DNA from: Jaltomata sinuosa
Lineage: Eukaryota; Streptophyta; Magnoliopsida; Solanales; Solanaceae
Length of the DNA: 64,000 bases
Reading direction: 5' to 3'
NCBI GenBank assembly: GCA_003996215.1
Contig: QJPP01001439.1
Span: forward strand, 310,001-374,000
Part shown: piece by piece, positions 56,689 through 64,000 of the stretch
How positions within the stretch are numbered: the first letter of the stretch is position 1
How the letters are laid out: every line of letters starts with the position of its first letter
The notes under the pieces: generated by a model
The model's database searches: none
What the model saw: the letters and a program-made list of their open reading frames with translations, nothing else
What the model was told of the DNA's origin: nothing
Translations under genes and position numbers: made by a program

Positions 56689-56947
56689 CTCCCTCCGTCC
56701 CAATTTATGTGGCATATTTCGAATTTTGAGATTCAAACAAGTCTATCTTTGACCGTAATTTTTTTATATATCTTTTAAATATTTTGAATTGTCTATTATT
56801 GAGACTTGTAGTACTTTTTATGTAGTTTTCAAATATATAAATTTTATTTTAAAAAACTTAAAGATTGCATGTCCAAATTCACGGTCAAACTTAAACTGTT
56901 TGACTGTCGAAAAGCAAAAACTGTCACATAAAACGGGACAGAGGGAG
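56689..56947. mobile_element. Stowaway-type MITE, 259 bp, TA target site
   Basis: Bounded by TA on both sides. The left end CTCCCTCCGTCCCAATTTAT pairs with the inverted right end CTCCCTCTGTCCCGTTTTAT. The arms continue inward (GTGGCATATTTCGA against GTGACAGTTTTTGC). These are typical Tc1/mariner-derived Stowaway ends. Confidence 0.85.
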
Positions 56948-57394
56948 TATAAATTACAATAATTAACAATTTAAAATATTTAAAATCAAACAATTTTTTT
57001 TGATTTTTCAAATTCATCCGTGTGATATAAATTACAACATAAAAAGTAGCATATATTGGGTCCGTGCTTGCACGGGCGATTTTATCTAGTATATATATAA
57101 TCATGAACAAGTTTCTGAAATTACATGTGTAGACAAAAAGAAGGTTAAGAATAAAAAGATGAATAAAGCCCAATTTGACAGGCCCATGAAAGGCCCAAAA
57201 TCTAATATGTCAATAGACTCAAGCAATGTTTATCAATTGGATAAATTACATAAAGAGCCAAATATCCCTATTTTATTTACTAATTCTCCCACTACTTTGT
57301 TTTAATTATTTAATACACCACATGTTAACAAAAAACCTTCAAGTACATCCCAACTCCATCGGATACATTCCATTCCCATCGGATACATTCCAAC

Positions 57395-57500
57395 CATCGG
57401 ATATATGTTGTAACCCCTCAGATACATGCGGATACATGTTGTAACCCCTCAGATACATGCGAATACATGATGTAATCCCTCAGATACATGCGAATGCGAT
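57395..57500 (+). repeat. 31-bp tandem repeat (GTAACCCCTCAGATACATGC)
   Basis: GTAACCCCTCAGATACATGC occurs at about 57410 and 57441, and as GTAATCCCTCAGATACATGC at 57472. ATCGGATACATTC motifs upstream extend the array in degenerate form. Confidence 0.7.
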
Positions 57501-57699
57501 GAATATGATACTAAAACCATGTATCCGGATAGCGAGATGCCGATGTATCCGAGATAAAACCATGTATCTAGATGCCTTATGCAATTTATCCGGGTGGTAT
57601 ATCTGAAAGTAGTGAAAAATAGAGTAATTAGCTCCTAAAGATGTGTGTCTTATGTAAGTTCCTTTTATCAACTTGAGAAGAAAGGGAACCCGCAACCCG

Positions 57700-57845
57700 T
57701 CCCGCACTCGAACTAATTTCTCTTTTTAAAATTCAACCTCCCCCGCCCTTTGTATCGCGCCCGCATAAAGTCAAATTCGCACCATCCCGCATAAGACAAA
57801 TCCGCCCCACAAAACCCCGGACCTGCCCCTCTCCATTGCCACCCC
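57700..57845. repeat. GC-rich dispersed repeat fragment
   Basis: CCCCCGCCCTTTGTATCGCG, CCCGCATAAAGTCAAATTCG and CCCCGGACCTGCCCCTCTCC stand out in composition from their surroundings. I recall similar CCCGC-rich repeats in Solanum but cannot name the family. Confidence 0.4.
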
Positions 57846-58689
57846 TACTTTTGGAGAATCACTTTTTTTAGATTCTGTAAAACAACTTCTATTGTTTTCC
57901 ATAAGCATTTATTCTTTCTCAAAATTTTGATCAAATGCCTCATTAATCATTTTTGGCCTCCTAAAAACTTGTCAAACATGCTATTAGATTAATGACCTTA
58001 GTACTTTATTATAGACACTGGGATTTCGATTCACTATCTATTAAAGGCATGGTAGTATATTTTTACATATAAATATACTACATTATACACTTTATACAAT
58101 AAATATATATATATATAAAGTTCATCTATTTATGACTCCATTTTATCTACCCTTTCTCTTCATTAAACGTGTTTCTGATATGAAAATGCATGTTCGCCAT
58201 GAATAGATTGTTCGTAAAATGTGGAAAATTTATACTAATGAATAGATAATTACTATCGTTGTTAACTTGTTATGATTTATTTATTTATTTGTACCGATGG
58301 ATTTTCAAGATTAATTGTAATTTGATGAATTGTAATGACGGATAATTGTGTTATTATTAGTTTTTATTAAAATATCGTGTTATGATTTTTGGATGATATA
58401 TTATGTAATTTGTTATGAAATAATAATTTTATGTCAAATTTTAATAGTTTTTAGATAATTATAAACAGAGATTATCTTTGAGTATCTTTTATAAATAATT
58501 ATAAAAATCATTATTTATACACAAACACTCTTTAAGTTGAAAGCAAGTTACTTCATCATTTGCCTTTTTGGTTTAATAAAATTATATTTGGTGTAAAGAT
58601 GTCTCTGACACAAGAAAAATAAAGGTATTAAAAGAGAAAATCGAACATGGAAGAAATTCAGAAAAAAGGTTCTGAAAAAAAAAGTAAGA

Positions 58690-59305
58690 AAGAGAGTTTG
58701 TCACTCTCTTTCGTGAATACGCTATCCCTTTCGACTATGATACGAGGTAACAGAGGTAAGATATACTCACTAATTTTATATTAGATGTGTGGCTGTACTA
58801 TAATCGTTCGAGAGACATAGGTCACGTGCTATATACATGAATGATTTTTTTTTGTTTTTTTTTTAAAAATAATCGTTCAAGAGATATGGGTCACGTTTTA
58901 CATACACAAATGAGTTTTTCAAAAATTGGTAAGAAAGAGGGTCCGTCCCTCTCTTCTGTGGATACGTTATCCCTTTCGACTATGATACGGGGAAGAAGAG
59001 GGTGAGGTCTACTCATTAATTTTATATTATAATATAAGGTCGTAATATGATAGTTCGAGAGATATAGGACACGTGCTACACACACTAATGATTTATTTAT
59101 TTTAAAAAAAAACATGATCGTTCAAAAGTCACTGGCCACGTTTTACACATTCGAATGAATCGTTCAAGAAAACAAAAAAATATTGCATAGGAAGGAGAGG
59201 TAAGATCTACCCATTAATTTTGTATTAGATGTGCGGTCATATACTATGATTGTTCGAGAGACATAGGCCACGTATTACGCACACGAATGAATTGTTCCAA
59301 AAAAA
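58690..59305. repeat. Tandem repeats directly downstream of the tRNA gene
   Basis: GATACGNTATCCCTTTCGAC and TATGATACGRGG recur at about 58719 and 58965. GTTCGAGAGACATAGGTCACG-type blocks recur near 58806, 58876, 59051, 59119 and 59250. The unit is about 230-250 bp, with a shorter internal repeat. The array ends at the poly-A tract at the tRNA 3' side. Confidence 0.7.
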
Positions 59306-59311
59306 AAAAAA
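59299..59311 (-). terminator. Pol III terminator of tRNA-Asp
   Basis: A run of 13 A on the plus strand gives a long T-run on the minus strand, starting four bases after the tRNA 3' end. This is the normal RNA polymerase III stop. Confidence 0.85.
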
Positions 59312-59315
59312 GTTA

Positions 59316-59387
59316 CGCCGTTGCCGGGGATCGAACCCGGGTCACCCGCGTGACAGGCGGGAATACTCACCACTATACTACAACGAC
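59316..59387 (-). tRNA. tRNA-Asp (anticodon GUC)
   Basis: 72 nt without intron. The acceptor stem GTCGTTG pairs with CAACGGC and the discriminator is G. The anticodon arm CCCGCCTGTCACGCGGG has GTC. The T arm is CCGGGTTCGATCCCCGG. The A box TAGTATAGTGG and B box GGTTCGATCC are intact. CCA is not encoded, as expected for a nuclear gene. It looks functional. Confidence 0.97.
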
Positions 59388-60244
59388 CTTCTTGTTGCTG
59401 ATATTGATTGTACAAAATAATTAAATGTTAACTTAAAAAAAAGTTCAAATTTTAACAAGCAATTTGTAGATAATAATATCAATAAATATACTTATTTTAG
59501 CTGATAAAAATTATTCACTTTATTTTGTACTAGCTAAGTGTCTTATAGTTCTTTATGTCTCATGAAAAGTAAGAAAATCATTATATTATGAGCATGTGGT
59601 GAAATGATAAATATTTTTCTATTTTAGTGAGTTCGAGTTTTGAAAATAAAAGGATCGAATTTAGAAACTTAATTACAGATTCACATGAATTCAATAATTA
59701 TATATATTTACATATTCAAAAAGTTACTAAATATTATAAATATTTAACTCTGAATTTATTATTACTATTATTATATGGCCACCATAGAATCTAATAAACT
59801 AAATAATTAAACAACAAAAATAAAATAAAAAAATCCACTAGAACATTTTTTTTTCTCCATAAAGAGCTATCTACAAAAGTATAATTTGAGAAATGGGGTA
59901 GTTGGACCAACTCCAATTGATATAACATCTTGTTTTAGTTGAACTAAATCACAACCCAATTTTTAACTTATATTATAATACTTTTGTTTCTTTCTAGACC
60001 ATATCTTTCAAAATTTGCATTTATTTGTCATAATTTAAATGTGATAGCAATATAGGTACTAGGATTTTTTAAATTTTTTTATTTGATTCAAACTACTCTC
60101 TTCTTTATTTGACTCTTTCTGTTTGAAACATTCCAAAATATTTGACATCATTTTATCCATTCAACAATATACTTTATACAACTTTGAGGAACTCAACTTT
60201 TGTTCAAGTCTTCAATTTTGGATTTTGAGATGAATGTTACTCTC
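59388..60244. other. Intergenic, AT-rich
   Basis: 59600-59760 contains a fragment of the dispersed repeat with GATTCACATGAATTCAATAA. No gene seen. Confidence 0.4.
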
Positions 60245-60530
60245 CTTTTTAGTAGTTGTAAGGATACTCTTGTAGCTTTTATTTCATTTACGTCGGGTAT
60301 TTGCTAGTGCTTCATGTAGTTAGATTATTGTATTATTTTGTTGTTGTATAGTTTTGTGACTATCTGTTGTTTTGTTTATTGGCTATATATCTTGAACTGT
60401 TTCGAGCCGAAGGTCTATCGGAAACAGCCTCTTTACTTCACCTCTGGGGTAAAGATACGGTCTGCGTATATTCTACCTTCCCCAAACCCCACTTTATGGG
60501 AATATACCGGATATGTTGTTGTTTGTTGTT
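60245..60530 (+). repeat. TS-type retroposon, long form
   Basis: TAGTTGTAAGGATACTCTTG, CTTGAACTGTTTCGAGCCGA, AGGTCTATCGGAAACAGCCT, GGTCTGCGTATATTCTACC and CCCCACTTTATGGGAATATA, with the tail TTGTTGTTTGTTGTTTG. Confidence 0.65.
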
Positions 60531-60644
60531 TGTTTGAGATGAATGTTACTCTACTAATCAGCATATAAACTTTCAAACTATTCATGCTGCTCTTTTTAGA
60601 TCCATTTTATTTCAAAACAACCCCTAACAATATTTGGTATAACG

Positions 60645-60755
60645 TTAAAACAACAACAAAAACATTTCTTATGAAATCCCAAGTGAGGGCTGGAGAGGAT
60701 AGAGTGTACACAAATCTTATCTTATTTTCATATCGCACGAAGATAGAGATGTTAT
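60645..60755 (-). repeat. TS-type fragment, reverse
   Basis: ACAACAACAAAAACATTTCTT then GAGAGGATAGAGTGTACACA and AGATAGAGATGTTATTTTCG. It lies tail to tail with the plus-strand copy 120 bp to the left. Confidence 0.5.
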
Positions 60756-61013
60756 TTTCGAAAAAATGTCAACTATATAATTGGTATATTGTTACTATGG
60801 TGTTATAACACTAAGTAATTTTAACTTCAATTAGTCGTTATCGCTTAATTATATGCATTTTTTTGCTTTTACCATGTCCTATGTATCGAAAAATCCGCAT
60901 CAATTTCAAGAGATTGCAACTATTTTACAACAATTTTTTTCCATATAATGGTAGGTCCACTTTATCTTCTTCTTTTTTTGGACGAAAATATTTCAAGTGA
61001 CTTGATCCATTTT

Positions 61014-61735
61014 AGGGTGTGTCACAGAGGAAAAATATTTTTCAGAAAATATTTTTTTTATTTTTATCATATTTGGTTGGAAAATATCTTCTGTTGTGAA
61101 TCAAGTTGACTTTTTAAGGGCCCATGGGCTAAAAATTGCGAATAAGATTGATTCAGTTGAAATTATTGAATTGATTAAAATGTTGAAGAGTTTTATTTGG
61201 GATAGAGTCCTAATCAGTAATTGGTTAAAAAAGGACAACGGTTAGAAAGAAGAGTTTTAGGATGTTTTGTGAAGAAACTGTCATTCCTGTCATTTTTCTT
61301 CTAGAGTTTAAACTTCTGATACGTATTCTTATCTCTATCCTTAGTTACTTGTTATTTCAGTATTTTCAATTGTAATTCAATAGTTTAAGTGTTGCCATTG
61401 TAATTTGTCTATCAGTAATTATATAATATTTTGAGTATTTATGTTGAGAATTTAGGTTTGTTACATCTTGGAATATTAATTATTCTTAAAAAAATAAGTT
61501 TCTTAAAAATGAATTCCGGGAACACAAGTATCATATATAATATTTCAAGTTAATTGTCTCTTCTTCACTCACCGAAGGCACTAACTCTCATCCCTTGACC
61601 ATCTCACCCTCGAATTCTCACTTCCCATATACTCTTTGAATAATATACTTTTATTTACTCATCACTAAATAACAAGTAAGAAATTCACTTATTTTTTTTA
61701 GAAAAAAATATTTTCCTACCTACAAAATGCACCCT
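61014..61735. mobile_element. Foldback MITE (GAAAATATTTTTC family) split by an LTR
   Basis: The left end AGGGTGTGTCACAGAGG and AAAAATATTTTTCAGAAAAT pairs with the right AAAAAAATATTTTCCTACC and ATGCACCCTT. The centre is interrupted by the sequence at 61092-61465. Confidence 0.5.
61092..61465. mobile_element. Putative solo LTR, 374 bp
   Basis: Begins TGTTGTGAATCAAG and ends GGTTTGTTACA, the TGTTG/TRACA ends usual for LTRs. The flanking 5 bp are TCTTC and TCTTG, a near-perfect target duplication. TTGTAATTTGTCTATCAGTAA near the end resembles copia LTR 3' parts. No internal region is present. Confidence 0.5.
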
Positions 61736-62099
61736 TAAAAAATATACTTTAGTCACTTTATATCTCTAACCATGGTAAATCTACGATAGATTTTTTGAAT
61801 TTATATACGTATATATATAAATTTTGAATCCTTTAAATCATATGTAAAAATTAGTTTTGCGATCCAGGGAATTCAAATATACCCCAACGTTTCAAGGTTT
61901 AATTATAACTGACTACATTATTTTTTATATATTTATTTATATATTTATATTTTTCGACCCCCCTCAATAAAAATCCACCACGATCTGAGACACTCATTTT
62001 GTGGTTGGTATCATCTTTGTCACCCTACCACTAATATTGCACTCTTTCATCTTCACAAACATATAAAATCTCTATCTAAGACTAAATAACTCTTTGATG

Positions 62100-62375
62100 A
62101 TACTCCCTCCCTCAAGATATATGTGGCGGAGATAAAATTTTGAAGATCAATCAAGTTTTATTTTGATTTGAATTTTTGTATATGTTTTAAAAATATTTTA
62201 AATTATTAATATTATTATTTATAGTATTTTTATATAGTTTTTAAATATATAAATTTAATTTTTTTAAAAAAAATTAAAGCTTTTATGTCCGAATTCATAA
62301 TCAAAATTTAAAAATTTAAATCTCAAAATTTTAATGATGTCACATAAATTGAGACAACAAAATTGAAAAATATAA
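62100..62375. mobile_element. Degenerate Stowaway-type MITE
   Basis: The left end ACTCCCTCCCTCAAGATATA and the right end GTCACATAAATTGAGAC match the layout of 56689-56947, with the inner TTTTAAATATATAAATTTAA block. Confidence 0.55.
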
Positions 62376-62404
62376 ATATAATAAAAATGATAGAAGAATA
62401 AACA

Positions 62405-62890
62405 ATCAAATTACACTCAAAAGTGTGGTCAATGTAATAAGTTGAGCATCATGAGGTTTGAGGCTCAAATCCCTATCTAGATAATAAAATACAAGACGAT
62501 GAATATCTCAATAGAATTAATCGAGATGCGCAAATTGATCTGAACATCACCATTGGAAAAAAGGAAAGAAGAATAAAGAACTAAACTTGGGTGGTGATTG
62601 CACCTCAGAGTGTGGCCTAGTAGCCAATAAGGTGATTGAGAATCATGATGTTTCAGATTTAAATTTCAACGGAGATTTTCTCATCTATCTTAGCCTTGAT
62701 GGATTGAGTTACTTAGTAACTATACCTGTTGCTAGTGGAAGGTGGCACGTTTATAGAATTATCTGGTATCTATTACTGGTGGGAGGTGACATGTTTATAA
62801 AATTATCTGGTATTTGTTGCTAATGGGAGGTGAAAGATATCTCATATAATTAATTGAGTGTACACAAGCTGACTCGAACACCGTAATTAT
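62405..62890 (+). repeat. Two family-C SINE copies in a row
   Basis: A decayed first copy (AGTGTGGTCAATGTAATAAG, TTTGAGGCTCAAATCCC, AATCGAGATGCGCAAATTG) is followed at 62600 by a second: GTGGCCTAGTAGCCAATAAG, TTCAGATTTAAATTTCAACG, then CTGGTGGGAGGTGACATG and GTGTACACAAGCTGACTCGA. The second copy also has an internal 55-bp duplication around AATTATCTGGTATYTRTT. Confidence 0.6.
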
Positions 62891-63620
62891 TACCTTGTGG
62901 CTGAACTTTAAATTGCCCCCACCAAAAATCTCAATCAATCAAGAAATGGCTAGTAGCCGCGTTAAAACAGATTTTGACCCCACCCACCCCACCTTCAAAG
63001 GGGGGTGGGTCACCTAAATTCCCACCAATGTGAAATAAACTACTTTTAGTATTACTAGCCAAACATTTACAATTCTTTTTCCATTTGCAAATTGCAAATT
63101 GACAACTATTTGTCCCCTCCTCACCCACCCCACTAGATAGAACCAATCATATTTTCTTGTACTTTCAATCTAATTATTTAATTTCCATTTTTATGAATTT
63201 TACAATAAAAATATATGATGATAAATACTCTCTTCGTCCTATTTTATTTGGCCTCTATATATTAAAAATAGATGGTTCATTCTATTTGTCAAGAAAGCCT
63301 CTATATTAAATGTGTATCAATTAACTAAAGTTAAGGGTGTATTTGATGCGAAGGAAAATATGTTTTATAGAAAATAATTTTTTGAAAAATAATTAATTTT
63401 TTTTACTAATTTGGTATACATTTGCACTTTAAAACTTAATATTATTTAATAAAATACTCTTTACTGTAAAAGAAAAACTTGTCAAATTTATTGTGGAACT
63501 AGAATTCTCGCGAATAAGACAACATAGTTTTTTGGAGTGTTCTGAGACGATAGGTTATGGTACTCTCTATTCTTCAAAAATCTTATATGTCAATATATTG
63601 CTGCCTCTCCCCCCTTGTTT
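62891..63620. other. Intergenic; CCCCACCCACC tract and MITE fragment
   Basis: 62978-63010 has CCCCACCCACCCCACC followed by an almost complementary GGGGGGTGGGT, a strong local hairpin. 63330-63430 is a fragment of the GAAAATATTTTTC foldback family. No gene seen. Confidence 0.45.
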
Positions 63621-64000
63621 GAGGAGATTTCCTCGAATATTGTTGACACCCAATTCCCAACGAAACTAAAGATAAAGGAAGCCTTTTGTTCGGACAGAGT
63701 TCAAAACGCGTTTTGTTTTTAAAGAGGCACCAGATTAGAGGGAAACTCTTTTATCCGTTTGGGAAGCTATTATTATTGATAATAAAAATAAGACCTGAAC
63801 CTGGTTCACACAGTCAAGCAGCAAAGATCTCTTTCTCTTCGTAACGGCTATAAAGAATGGGTCTTTCCCTTGTGAAAGGTTATTGGAATAGATCCCTTCA
63901 ACTCTCCTTGACGTGAAAGGTCGCAAGAAAAGAAAATTCTTCTTCTTAGCAATTAAGTGGGGTTAGCGGTTTTAGTGACTCAAGAAATAGTTGGAAGTGA
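63621..64000. other. Compositionally distinct segment at window end, possibly organelle-derived
   Basis: The stretch lacks the long A/T runs found elsewhere and looks G+C-richer (GTCTTTCCCTTGTGAAAGG, GTGGGGTTAGCGGTTTTAGTG). Its style recalls plant mitochondrial intergenic DNA. No organellar gene was identified in it. A short minus-strand open frame at 63735-63926 is not convincing as a gene. Confidence 0.3.

Noticed and set aside
1..64000. A multi-gene cluster or defence-type island
   Set aside because: The five protein genes belong to unrelated, widely conserved plant families, lie on mixed strands with large gaps, and share no visible regulatory signal.

Overview
This is nuclear DNA from a flowering plant, most likely of the Solanaceae (Solanum or a close relative). 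Three things point there: intron-rich genes with GT-AG splice sites, a very AT-rich background, and a dense load of retroposons and MITEs that I recognise as typical of Solanaceae, notably short retroposons ending in (TTG)n whose body reads like TCTGCGTACACTCTACCCTC. All family names come from reading and memory; no database search was run.

I can support five protein-coding genes and one tRNA gene. From left to right they are: (1) a two-exon plus-strand gene for a 150-aa plant protein with one membrane segment (8577-12196), with a 3.2-kb intron and about nine copies of a roughly 140-bp repeat directly in front of its start; (2) a single-exon minus-strand gene for a 346-aa protein with a predicted myristoylation start (MGC) and long internal repeats (14223-15263); (3) a 12-exon plus-strand gene for a 449-aa ArfGAP of the AGD5/AGD15 type (25466-32510); (4) a two-exon plus-strand gene for a 341-aa DUF4408/DUF761 protein (38011-39742); (5) a ten-exon minus-strand gene for a 486-aa sphingosine (long-chain base) kinase (41619-49404); and (6) tRNA-Asp(GUC) on the minus strand (59316-59387). 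They are ordinary, independently transcribed plant genes. Two of them act on endomembranes (ArfGAP in vesicle traffic, sphingosine kinase in lipid signalling), but nothing shows that they work together.

The rest is intergenic or intronic repeat DNA. The most striking element is a 1.85-kb foldback transposon (19456-21305) flanked by a 10-bp direct repeat. It has long pyrimidine/purine-rich inverted arms and a loop made of about seven copies of a 112-bp repeat. Other items include a decayed plastid atpI fragment (24372-24695), a foldback element whose interior is amplified into a 157/105-bp array (4037-4850) and whose unamplified relative lies near 37 kb, several MITEs with readable target duplications, LINE fragments, a putative solo LTR nested in a MITE, and a 259-bp Stowaway-type element.

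The main novelty candidates are the foldback element, a repeat core read in two different frames within the MGC protein, a stop-free 105-nt intron in the kinase gene whose retention would keep the frame, and the repeat leader of the first gene. I found no unknown multi-gene system.
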